Shown: positions 1 to 7,528 of the stretch, one piece after another
Layout of the letters: each line of letters starts with the position of its first letter
How positions within the stretch are numbered: position 1 is the stretch's first letter
From: Candidatus Latescibacter sp.
GTDB lineage: Bacteria > Latescibacterota > Latescibacteria > Latescibacterales > Latescibacteraceae
Reading direction: 5' to 3'
DNA: 52,735 nucleotides
NCBI GenBank assembly: GCA_030692375.1
Contig: JAUYCD010000020.1
Span: 1 to 52,735, forward strand
Translations under genes and position numbers: made by a program
Notes under the pieces: model-generated
The model's database searches: none
What the model saw: only the letters and a program-made list of their open reading frames with translations
What the model was told of the DNA's origin: nothing

Positions 1-30
1 TCTCAATTCAGCAATTCCATTCTAATATTC

Positions 31-303
31 TCAAGACTTAGTAAAAAGAATTATCAAACCAGTTATCGAAAGAATCGCAGATATAACAAAACTTATTAAT
101 TTCACAATATCACTAAAAGCAAATAATGGTCTTTTCATAGGATTTGGATGATTAAAATATAAGGTGTTCCATAAATAAGGTATTAAAAGAAAAATGAATG
201 CTTTTACATTGATAATAAATGAAAGAGCCAATAATCCTAAATACAAATAGCCTATACCATTGCGCTCATCTGTAGTCAAGGTTTCACTCTTTCTGTGTAA
301 CAA
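31..303 (-). CDS. Small membrane protein of unknown function
   Basis: I do not recognise this 90-residue protein. It has two strongly hydrophobic stretches, roughly residues 18-45 (LYLGLLALSFIINVKAFIFLL) and 62-88 (SDIVKLISFVISAILSITGLIILF), so it is probably a two- or three-helix inner-membrane protein. The only in-frame start near the front is TTG and I see no clear ribosome binding site, so the start is uncertain. It lies 48 bases downstream of the FRG-domain gene on the same strand and shares its very AT-rich base use, so the two may be one transferred unit. It could be an effector or an accessory of the FRG protein, but nothing in the sequence proves that. Confidence 0.5.
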   Translation of the reverse strand: MLHRKSETLTTDERNGIGYLYLGLLALSFIINVKAFIFLLIPYLWNTLYFNHPNPMKRPLFAFSDIVKLISFVISAILSITGLIILFTKS

Positions 304-351
304 AAAAATGGTGAAATTGCTTAAAGTGAGTTATATAACTATTTAACAAAT

Positions 352-1077
352 TTACCAATATACTTGGTCATTAATAAATTGAGCAACCCCATCAAGATTT
401 GGAAAAACGGATGCGGCATGTATTCCACAATTTCGCAACTGAAGTTCTAATTCAAAAGCGCATTTACTATCAATTATCCGTTTCTCCAATTTATCATCTG
501 TAAATGTTTCAGAAGGGAAAGGGTGTGCTGTAAATAAGGCTGACTGAGCTGAAATACGGTTGGAAATATGTTTTGGATAATAAATACAAACGCTTGAAAT
601 TTCAAATGGCGATATTTTGTAATTTGTTATTTTAAGAAAATCTTTCGAATAAACATAAATTGCTGAATTATTATGAGAGTTATTATGAACAGCAAAATAT
701 GCAGCTATAAGAAGATTATCCGTCCAATCAAGTAGACGTGTTTTTAATCCATGGTGTTGAGCAAGTGCCAGCCATTCCCATTCATTGTCATATTGATATG
801 TAACATAAGGAATAGCACGTCTTTTGAATTCGTCTAATATTTCAATTTCTTGTTTTTTTTTATTAAATTTGCCGCCTTCGCCGCGTCCGATTTTAGGTAT
901 CAATTCATATTTTTCGTCCCTAACACCACGATAAATGGCATGAATGGGATCAACACCTGCAAGCCATTTAAAAAATTCATCAGAAGAATAAATTGTTTTT
1001 TTATTTATTTCCATGGATTCATGAACCTGATTTGCTTTATTTATCATGGATTCAAGTTCGGGGGTAATTTCATTCAT
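352..1077 (-). CDS. FRG-domain protein
   Basis: The protein carries the FRG domain named after its F/Y-R-G motif. IYRGVRDEKYELIPKIGRG sits near residues 47-66, followed by the second conserved block WLALAQHHGLKTRLLDWTDNLLIAAYFAV. FRG domains are widespread in bacteria, often in mobile or defence-linked regions, and their activity is mostly unknown. I start it at the ATG at 1077, which has AGAAAGG six to seven bases upstream; an in-frame ATG at 1125 would add 16 residues but lacks a good ribosome binding site. Base use is much richer in A+T than in the genes from 1214 on, which suggests horizontal transfer. It is followed by a small membrane protein on the same strand. Family assignment is firm; function is not known. 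Confidence 0.85.
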   Translation of the reverse strand: MNEITPELESMINKANQVHESMEINKKTIYSSDEFFKWLAGVDPIHAIYRGVRDEKYELIPKIGRGEGGKFNKKKQEIEILDEFKRRAIPYVTYQYDNEWEWLALAQHHGLKTRLLDWTDNLLIAAYFAVHNNSHNNSAIYVYSKDFLKITNYKISPFEISSVCIYYPKHISNRISAQSALFTAHPFPSETFTDDKLEKRIIDSKCAFELELQLRNCGIHAASVFPNLDGVAQFINDQVYW

Positions 1078-1213
1078 TTTGTACCTTTCTCCGAGCATGG
1101 TAAAGATCAGTTCAAAATCGTACATTTAGTCCCGTAAATTCTCCCAACTGTCGACAAATTGTCGGCATTTGAAATCTGTTTCCAAATTGAAGATTTCACT
1201 CCGTGACAAAATG

Positions 1214-2548
1214 TCACGAACTCATTTCTTTCACCACAATCCTCGACCCATGTACCTCGGTGACCACAATTGGCGCTCCCTTTAAAATATATTCTCCTTC
1301 GGTCACTACATCGAGGCGCTTCCCGTTTATCTCCGCTTTCCCTGCAGGACGGAGATTGCTGGTCGCGGTTCCGGTCATGCCGACAAGTTCCCCGGCGGTG
1401 TCGGCGGAAGAGAAGCCTTCGCTCCGGTTCTCCACTGCGGCCATGATGATCTTGTTGAAGAGGTTCGTTTTCGGGAGAAAGCGGATCACGAAGTATCCGA
1501 GGACAACGGTGAGGAGGAATGTCCATCCCATGGTGTGGGCGGCGGTAATGAAATCCCCGCGGCTCGGCATTTTCCCCACAAGGCTGAGAAAAAAACTGGC
1601 GAGTATGAGGACGATTCCCACCACACCCGGAATCCCGAAACCGGGGGCGATGAATATCTCGAACAGGACGAGGAGAACTCCCGCCGCGAAAAGCAGGATT
1701 TCCAGAATTCCCGCCAGTTTCACAATGTAATGACTGCCGAAGAAGAGCCCGAGGGCAATGAGGGCTATGGTTCCCCCGATGCCCCAGCCGGGGGCTTTCA
1801 GCTCCATGACAAGCCCGAGAAATCCGATGGTCAGAAGCAGGGAGCTCACGATGGGATCGGTGAGGAACCGTACCACCCGCTCCGCCCAGTTGATCCGGCT
1901 TTCGATGACCGGCGTGTTCTTTTTTCCCAGCCGGGCAAGGATGTCGTCGATACCGGTGACTGTGCCGTTGGAGATGCCGACTGCAAGCGCTTCGGAGTAG
2001 GTCAGGGTGAGGAGCTTACCTTTTGCTGTGAGGCCGGGGATGGCGATGTCTTCATCCACCATGGCCTGGGCGATGTCGGTACGGCGATGCTTTGCCTCGG
2101 CGGTGGCGCGCATCTGCGCCCGCATGTAGCTGATAACCTTCTCGGAGGCCTTTTTCCCTTCCAGGTCCACCGCTGTCGCCGCGCCGATGGAGGATCCCGC
2201 CGCCATGTAGATGCTGTCGCAGGCGAGAGAGATGAGCGAACCGGCGGAGATGGCGCTTTTGTCCACAAAGGCGATGGTGGGAACCTTCGAATTGAGTATG
2301 ACGTCCTTGATGTCCACAGCGCTGTCGATCCTTCCGCCGGGAGTGTTGACATGGAAGATGATGCCGTCCGCGTGCATCTTTTCCGCCTCGCTCACATTGC
2401 GGGATATGAATGCCGCTAGGCCGCCGTCAATGGCGCCTTCTATGGGTACTTTAAGAAAGGCAGCCCATACGAATGGAGCGGTTAAAAAAAGTAACAAGAT
2501 GATGAAGAAAGGTACTTTTTTTATAAAGGCACTATCGGGAACGTTCAT
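1214..2548 (-). CDS. nfeD: NfeD-family membrane-bound ClpP-class serine protease
   Basis: This is a long-form NfeD protein, a membrane protease of the ClpP/SppA class usually paired with a stomatin-like protein. From the chosen start it has a signal-anchor (residues 10-30), then a periplasmic protease domain. The nucleophile Ser lies in KSAISAGSLISLACD and the likely general-base Lys in the segment around GKKASEKVISYMRAQ. Several membrane helices follow (VSSLLLTIGFLGLVMEL to FLSLVG), then a C-terminal NfeD OB-fold (GMTGTATSNLRPAGKAEINGKRLDVVTEG). The start at 2548 is preceded by AAGGAAGGGAAGG; a longer frame to 2614 runs over the upstream gene and is rejected. No stomatin/prohibitin partner is in the window. 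It overlaps the end of the nucleotidyltransferase gene by 17 bases. Confidence 0.93.
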   Translation of the reverse strand: MNVPDSAFIKKVPFFIILLLFLTAPFVWAAFLKVPIEGAIDGGLAAFISRNVSEAEKMHADGIIFHVNTPGGRIDSAVDIKDVILNSKVPTIAFVDKSAISAGSLISLACDSIYMAAGSSIGAATAVDLEGKKASEKVISYMRAQMRATAEAKHRRTDIAQAMVDEDIAIPGLTAKGKLLTLTYSEALAVGISNGTVTGIDDILARLGKKNTPVIESRINWAERVVRFLTDPIVSSLLLTIGFLGLVMELKAPGWGIGGTIALIALGLFFGSHYIVKLAGILEILLFAAGVLLVLFEIFIAPGFGIPGVVGIVLILASFFLSLVGKMPSRGDFITAAHTMGWTFLLTVVLGYFVIRFLPKTNLFNKIIMAAVENRSEGFSSADTAGELVGMTGTATSNLRPAGKAEINGKRLDVVTEGEYILKGAPIVVTEVHGSRIVVKEMSS

Positions 2549-2852
2549 ACAACACCTTCCCTTCCTTTGAAGCCGGGCGAGCAATCGTTCCGGGAATCTG
2601 CCGTTCGCTTTCATACTCTTCGGGAGTCATGAGTATGATATCCTGAGCGAACCCGGAATCGCGGAGCGTCCAATATAGTTCAGCCAGTATTTCCCGTCGT
2701 TTTCCGGTGAATCGGGAAATGACAAGGAGATCTGCATCGCTCCGCTCGTCGGCGGTTCCGCGCGCCTGAGAACCAAAGAGAATGATTCGGTCCGGCTTGA
2801 ATTTTTCCACAATACTGGCAACCGCTTGGGATAAAAGTATTTTATCAACCAT
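2532..2852 (-). CDS. MNT-type nucleotidyltransferase-domain protein
   Basis: A 106-residue minimal nucleotidyltransferase. It shows the pol-beta signature GSQARGTADERSDADLLVIS (about residues 27-46) with the GSxxRG loop and the DxDL metal-binding carboxylates. Proteins of this size are normally the MntA-type partner of a HEPN toxin, which they inactivate by AMP transfer, but no HEPN gene adjoins it: the next gene downstream is nfeD. It is therefore either an orphan antitoxin or a protein with another substrate. The ATG start has no obvious ribosome binding site. Fold call is firm; role is open. Confidence 0.85.
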   Translation of the reverse strand: MVDKILLSQAVASIVEKFKPDRIILFGSQARGTADERSDADLLVISRFTGKRREILAELYWTLRDSGFAQDIILMTPEEYESERQIPGTIARPASKEGKVLYERSR

Positions 2853-2907
2853 TGTGTACCAATTTTCAGAACCCGTTTCAGAATTAACCTAATTCTCCAT
2901 GTATATC

Positions 2908-3174
2908 TAACCCGGATTATTCATAAAGTTAAATAGGTATTATCTCAACTTATTTTTAAACAAACACTTAAGCCTACTCTTTAAAGGCAGCCCCCTAAAT
3001 CCCCCAAAGGGGGACTTGGTATGGTAAAGATAATAACATGTAAGTTCAACAAAATTGTAAAATAACTGTTAGGCTTTGTCTTTCAGCCGTTTAAGTCCCC
3101 CCTTGGGGGATTTAGGGGGCTGTAGTTTAAAAGCTTACAAAAAGAAAATCCTTTTTTATGAATAATCCGGGCTA
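2908..3174. repeat. 267-bp MITE-like element with 20-bp terminal inverted repeats
   Basis: The outer ends, 2908-2927 and 3155-3174, are inverted copies of each other with one mismatch (core CGGATTATTCATAAA). Inside lies a second inverted pair, 2988-3017 and 3093-3122, based on CCCCCTAAATCCCCC. No reading frame is present. The nested structure fits a non-autonomous transposable element or a folded-RNA repeat. It fills the gap between the nucleotidyltransferase gene and the SDR gene. Confidence 0.7.
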
Positions 3175-3181
3175 ACTTTCC

Positions 3182-4708
3182 TCAACTCTTCTTTTCAATG
3201 TCCTTGATAAGATCGTTGAAAATATACCCATGAAAGGGAAGAAACACATACCAGTACAACTTCCCGGCTAATGTTTTCGTGTAATAATAGGGAATAACGG
3301 AGAGCTTTCTTTTATCTCCATCATCTTCGATGGTAAATTCCAGCCATGCCTTGCCGGGCATCTTCATTTCAGCCCGGAGGAGGAGGCGTTTATTGGGACG
3401 AAGGTCTTCGATCCGCCAAAAACCTATGACATCGTTGATATTCAACCTGTTCCGGCTTCTCCTGCCCCGCAAATCACCAACTCCCATGAATATTTTGTCG
3501 ATCAAACCGCGGAGCCTCCACATCCAGTTGTTGGAAAACCAGCCCTCTTTGCCGCCGACAGTACAGATAGATTGAAACAGCGCCGGGGCTTCCTTTTCCG
3601 TTGTAAGAGAATATCGAGTTGTATAATCGGCCCTTTCCCGGAGTTCATCGAGTTTTACAGCAAGCTCATATGCCGGAGGATAAGCGCTGGTCCACCTTGT
3701 GAATATGGTATCCTGCTCCTCGATATTCTTTGCCCGCGTGATAGCTTCCCTGTAACTAAGGCACTGAAAAGGAATGCTGACAATGATGGAGGTGGTCTGA
3801 CAAACTATATCGTTCGTGAGCCCCCCCATTAGATATCTTGTCAATTGTGCAGGCACAGGCGTCAGCAGGCTGGTGAAATATGAAAAAATACCGATATTCC
3901 AGGTGGGAAAAGGGATAAAAATTCTTTTCAGTTGATATACTTCGGCGCATACCTTGAGCATCATTTTATAGGTCAGTATATCCGGTCCGCATATATCATA
4001 AGATTTTCCCGCTGTGGCAGGTGTTTCCAGAACTCCCACCAGATATTTGATCACATCACGGATGGCAATGGGCTGGCACAGATTTTCGGCCCAGCGGGGA
4101 ATGATAAAAACCGGAATCCTTTTTACCAGGTGTCTAATAATTTCGTATGAAGCGCTCCCCGACCCGATGATAATTGCCGCTCTCAATATTGTCACCGGAA
4201 CGGACCCGTGCTGCAGCTCTTCGGAAACCTTCATGCGGCTCCGCAGATGGGGCGATAGCTCGTAATGGATATCGCCAAGACCTCCCAGGTAAATGATCCT
4301 CTTCACATGTTCCTGTTCGGCAACTTTTCTGAAATTTGTTGAAGCCTGAATTTCCGCGACTTCCAACTTCTCCGGTCCTAGGAGGAGCGAATGGATGAGA
4401 TAATAAGCGGTATCAATGCCTGATAGAGCTTTTCGAAGGCTCTCTTTATCCAATGCATCGGCGACAACTACTTCGATATTCGGCCAGAGTTCCTGAGATT
4501 CCGGCAATGCAGCTCTCACCATGACCCGAACCCGGTAACCCCTGGCCGTCAACTCAGGAACGAGCCTTCCGCCGATATATCCCGAAGCTCCGGTCACCAG
4601 GACTGTTCCCACATCAGGACAGGGTTCGGTCGGCAGATCGTGACAATAGAGATCGGGGTTCTTCCAGAGGGGTATCGATTGCTTTTCTGTATTCGTGTCG
4701 TCTGTCAT
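3182..4708 (-). CDS. SDR-family NAD(P)-binding protein with C-terminal DUF2867 domain
   Basis: The N-terminal half is an atypical short-chain dehydrogenase/reductase fold: the Rossmann motif TGASGYIGGRL is at residues 39-49, followed by VVVADALDKESL and the conserved AYYLIHSL and ILRAAIIIGSGSASYE segments. The C-terminal part (about residues 390-508, RGRRSRNRLNINDVIGFWRIEDL to the end) is the DUF2867 domain often fused to such proteins. The substrate is unknown. I start at ATG 4708, just before MTDDTNTEK; the frame is open to 4825, but that extension reads as a chance hydrophobic peptide. No strong ribosome binding site is seen, so the start is moderate. The gene stands alone between two repeat-filled gaps. 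Confidence 0.85.
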   Translation of the reverse strand: MTDDTNTEKQSIPLWKNPDLYCHDLPTEPCPDVGTVLVTGASGYIGGRLVPELTARGYRVRVMVRAALPESQELWPNIEVVVADALDKESLRKALSGIDTAYYLIHSLLLGPEKLEVAEIQASTNFRKVAEQEHVKRIIYLGGLGDIHYELSPHLRSRMKVSEELQHGSVPVTILRAAIIIGSGSASYEIIRHLVKRIPVFIIPRWAENLCQPIAIRDVIKYLVGVLETPATAGKSYDICGPDILTYKMMLKVCAEVYQLKRIFIPFPTWNIGIFSYFTSLLTPVPAQLTRYLMGGLTNDIVCQTTSIIVSIPFQCLSYREAITRAKNIEEQDTIFTRWTSAYPPAYELAVKLDELRERADYTTRYSLTTEKEAPALFQSICTVGGKEGWFSNNWMWRLRGLIDKIFMGVGDLRGRRSRNRLNINDVIGFWRIEDLRPNKRLLLRAEMKMPGKAWLEFTIEDDGDKRKLSVIPYYYTKTLAGKLYWYVFLPFHGYIFNDLIKDIEKKS

Positions 4709-4814
4709 GTTAATATTTACGTTAATCCAGTTAAGCCGGAAAAGGTGATGTTCCGAAATGAGGTGTGTAAAATAATGGAAAATTGCCCGAACAATGATTA
4801 TCAGGAATGAATTA

Positions 4815-5080
4815 CCCCACAGCAAGCTGCGAGGTATCCAAAGATGATCCCCCTGTCACCTTCGGTGACATCCCCCTTACTAAGGGAGATAAAATAGAAA
4901 AACCATTCTACCGCAGTTGGTATCGATTGCCCCCCTTAAAAAGGGGGGATGTCCGAAGGACAGGGGGGATCCTACCCCGCAGCAAGCTGCGAGGAATTCT
5001 GAGATTAAACGATGACCACGATGAATTATTCCTTAAAAATCAGGCGAATCATGTAATCAGGCGAATCATGGTTCAGACAA
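4815..5080. repeat. Cluster of GC-rich hairpin repeats and a 17-bp tandem repeat
   Basis: The gap between the SDR gene and the RseC gene holds no gene. It contains two copies of CAGCAAGCTGCGAGG (near 4820 and 4981), two GATCCCCCTGTC/ACAGGGGGATC hairpin arms with CCCCCTTA/TAAGGGGG stems between them, and a tandem pair at 5038-5054 and 5055-5071 (AATCAGGCGAATCATG). Bases 5069-5090 recur almost exactly at 32580-32601. Short frames here are repeat translations. Confidence 0.65.
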
Positions 5081-5084
5081 TCTT

Positions 5085-5528
5085 TTATTCCTTCCGACAG
5101 TATTCCGCGCCTTCCTCGAAAGATTCAACCACCGCGGTGACTTGGGGATAAAAGGTTTTACCGCCGGAAATGAGGTTGTCCAGGATTTTCAGGAAAAGAA
5201 AAGTCAGCCCCAGGAAAAGAAACGCCGCTCCGATGGGCAGAAATCCGCCTCCGAACTGTTTCCCGACCAGGTAGCCGACTATCATGGCCATGATCGGGAG
5301 TATCCAGATCAGGGCAGCGGAAAAGATGACTTTCCCCGGCTCGGCCTCGAAGATCACTTTGTCCGAGACCTGGGCGCCGAACTCATTTACCACGGTGATT
5401 TCACGGTTGGTGTGGGTGTTTGTGTAGCAATGATCTTTGCCGGCGCACCCGGTACATTCGTATTCGGAAGTAACTTTCACTGTGGCCTTGTTTCCTTTGA
5501 GCGAAACAATGACTCCCTGTCCGGTCAT
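5085..5528 (-). CDS. RseC/MucC-family SoxR-reducing-type membrane protein
   Basis: A 147-residue protein of the RseC/MucC (SoxR reducing system) family. An N-terminal cytoplasmic part has a cysteine cluster C25-x2-C28-x5-C34 (ECTGCAGKDHC). Two membrane helices follow, about residues 70-90 (FSAALIWILPIMAMIVGYLV) and 95-115, then a short tail. In other bacteria the family member either sits in a sigma-E operon or helps reduce SoxR together with the Rnf complex; neither context is present here. It is the last gene of the polysaccharide/PorX operon and overlaps tsaE by four bases (ATGA), so it is translationally coupled. Confidence 0.85.
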   Translation of the reverse strand: MTGQGVIVSLKGNKATVKVTSEYECTGCAGKDHCYTNTHTNREITVVNEFGAQVSDKVIFEAEPGKVIFSAALIWILPIMAMIVGYLVGKQFGGGFLPIGAAFLFLGLTFLFLKILDNLISGGKTFYPQVTAVVESFEEGAEYCRKE

Positions 5529-5965
5529 GGAATAGTATTCCTTTCAATTTCAATCGCACGGCTGTGATCGTTATCATTGTCGCTGCCATAACGAATGGAT
5601 ACCCGGATGGCGTTCGCCGGGAAATTTTTGCCCATCTTTTCCGCCCATTCCACCAGGCAGATGCCGTCGCTGTATAAATACTCCTCCACTCCGATATCGA
5701 GCATCTCCCGGAGGCTGTTCAGGCGGTAGAGGTCCATGTGATAAAGGGTGACCTCTCCCCGGTGCTCGTTGATGAGGGTGAAAGTCGGGCTGGTGACCTC
5801 GCCTTCTACCTTGAGAGCGGAGGCAATCCCTTTCGCGAAAACCGTTTTCCCCGCACCCAGCTCTCCGGTAAGAGCGACCACGTCCCCGGAACGGAGCGTC
5901 CGGGCGAAAGCAGCGGCAAGGGCGGTTGTTTCCCCTTCGGAGTTCGTGAAATGAATTTCTTTCAT
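5525..5965 (-). CDS. tsaE: tRNA threonylcarbamoyladenosine biosynthesis ATPase TsaE
   Basis: TsaE is the ATPase that works with TsaB and TsaD to make t6A37 in tRNAs reading ANN codons. The P-loop GELGAGKT is at residues 34-41, followed by the family block SPTFTLINEHRGEVTLYHMDLYRL and the late motif CLVEWAEKMG. The length of 146 is normal. It overlaps the end of porX by four bases and rseC by four. TsaB and TsaD are not in the window. This is a housekeeping gene carried inside an envelope operon. Confidence 0.95.
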   Translation of the reverse strand: MKEIHFTNSEGETTALAAAFARTLRSGDVVALTGELGAGKTVFAKGIASALKVEGEVTSPTFTLINEHRGEVTLYHMDLYRLNSLREMLDIGVEEYLYSDGICLVEWAEKMGKNFPANAIRVSIRYGSDNDNDHSRAIEIERNTIP

Positions 5966-7509
5966 CGCGACCTCAGAATACCGATGGGCAGGATCATCTC
6001 CTCCATGGATATCCCTCCGTGCTGGAGGGTGTTCCGATAGAGTTTTTCATACTCCCGGAAGTTGTTCGGGTACACCAGATAGTAATCGTCCTTGGCGAAA
6101 AGGTAGTTGGTGCCGGCTCCCACTGAAGGAAGGCCGTATGCCTCCGGATTATCGACGAAGAAAACCTCCGAAGGATTGCATTTCAGGTTGCGGCCGTACT
6201 TGTAGCGAACATTGGTCGAGGTGGAGCGGTCTCCGCGGACGATGCTCGCCTTTGTTCCGGTGATACTGCCGTGATCGGTGGTCAGAATCACCGTTCCTCC
6301 TTCTTCGGAGATCGACTGGAGAATGTCGAGCAGCACCGAATGGCCGAACCAGGACCGGGTGAGACTGCGGAACGCGGCGTCATCGGGGGCGATTTCCTGG
6401 AGGATATCGCTTTCCGAGCGATGGTGCGAGAGGATGTCGATAAAATTATATACTACGGTTACACAGCGGTTATCCCGAAGGTTGCCCAGTTTCTTATGAA
6501 ACGCGGTGGCATTCTCCGTATTGGCGATTTTTTCGAAATGGGGTTTGCGGTCGAGACGGATCCCTTTGCGTGCCAGATACATTTCTAAAAGGGAAGACTC
6601 ATGGAGATTCATGCCCGTCTCCTCGTGACCGCCGGAGAGATAAAGCTCCGGATAAATCTTGGCGATTTCGCTGGGGAGAAGACCGGAGAAAAGCGCGTTA
6701 CGGCAAAACGGAGTAGCGGTTGGGAGCAGGGAATAGTAATAAGAGCGCTGCACCTGGAACATCTTTTCCAGCGTTGGCTCGATCGCCAGCCAGTGATCGA
6801 GGCGGAAGCAGTCGATAACGAAGATATAGAGCTTTTCTTCGTTTTTTAAGAGCGGGGCGACATACTGGTCAAATACCTGATGGGACAAAAGCGGCCCTTT
6901 CCCCTGGATCCAGGAGAGGTAATTCTTCTCCACATATCTGGAGAACTCATGATTGAATTCCACCTTCTGGTCGGCATGAATCTGATTCAGTCCGGAGTCA
7001 TTGAATTCTTCTATCTCGATGTCCCAGGTCGAAAGACGGGAATGGATGAGCGCCCAGCGCTCATGATCCAGCCCCATGGCAAGCTCCAGCCTGTTCTGGT
7101 TGGCCTGCATGGCGTATTCCCGGCTTACCCGCTCGCTGCGGAGCTGACGGGTATCGAGCAGACGTTTGAGCGTGGTGAATATCTGGCTCGGATTTACCGG
7201 CTTGATCAGATAATCGCTTATCCGCGCCCCCATGGCGTCATTCATGATGTGCTCTTCCTCGCTCTTGGTGATCATCACTACCGGAAGACCCGGATCAAGG
7301 TTCTTGATCTCGGTCAGCACGCTTAGCCCATCGAGTCCGGGCATCATCTCATCCAGGAGTATGGCATCGAACGTCTGCTGTTTCACCAGGGTTATAGCGT
7401 CCTCGCCGTTGGAAACGGGAGTGATGTGATAGCCTTTTTTCTCGAGGAAAATGATATGCCCCTTGAGAATATCAATCTCGTCGTCCGCCCAGAGTATGTT
7501 ACGCTGCAT
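5962..7509 (-). CDS. porX: PorX-like response regulator with PglZ phosphatase-fold domain
   Basis: The 515 residues match the architecture and size of PorX, the regulator of type IX secretion in Bacteroidetes. A receiver domain spans residues 1-120, with acidic pocket D9-D10, phospho-acceptor D53 in LLDEMMPG and K103. A helical linker follows, then a PglZ/alkaline-phosphatase-superfamily domain (about 225-510) with the expected metal-site residues: D233 (FVIDCFR), T264/T266 (PTATPFCRN), D412-H413 (TTDHGS) and H497 (LQHGG). PorX enzymes hydrolyse (oligo)nucleotides after zinc-driven dimerisation; I infer the same here from residue conservation. It lies 19 bases after a histidine kinase gene, a likely cognate PorY-like sensor, in the polysaccharide operon. 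Confidence 0.92.
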   Translation of the reverse strand: MQRNILWADDEIDILKGHIIFLEKKGYHITPVSNGEDAITLVKQQTFDAILLDEMMPGLDGLSVLTEIKNLDPGLPVVMITKSEEEHIMNDAMGARISDYLIKPVNPSQIFTTLKRLLDTRQLRSERVSREYAMQANQNRLELAMGLDHERWALIHSRLSTWDIEIEEFNDSGLNQIHADQKVEFNHEFSRYVEKNYLSWIQGKGPLLSHQVFDQYVAPLLKNEEKLYIFVIDCFRLDHWLAIEPTLEKMFQVQRSYYYSLLPTATPFCRNALFSGLLPSEIAKIYPELYLSGGHEETGMNLHESSLLEMYLARKGIRLDRKPHFEKIANTENATAFHKKLGNLRDNRCVTVVYNFIDILSHHRSESDILQEIAPDDAAFRSLTRSWFGHSVLLDILQSISEEGGTVILTTDHGSITGTKASIVRGDRSTSTNVRYKYGRNLKCNPSEVFFVDNPEAYGLPSVGAGTNYLFAKDDYYLVYPNNFREYEKLYRNTLQHGGISMEEMILPIGILRSR

Positions 7510-7528
7510 GAAGTTCTGCCTTATGAGG

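Noticed and set aside
1535-2419. Plus-strand open frame of 294 codons over nfeD
   Set aside because: Antisense shadow of nfeD, rich in Gly/Asp/His without domain logic.
2532-2852. Complete HEPN/MNT toxin-antitoxin pair
   Set aside because: Only the MNT half is present; the neighbouring gene is nfeD and no HEPN frame with an RX4-6H motif was found.
5038-5071. Possible CRISPR-like repeat (AATCAGGCGAATCATG twice)
   Set aside because: Only two adjacent units with no spacers between them; it is a simple tandem duplication.
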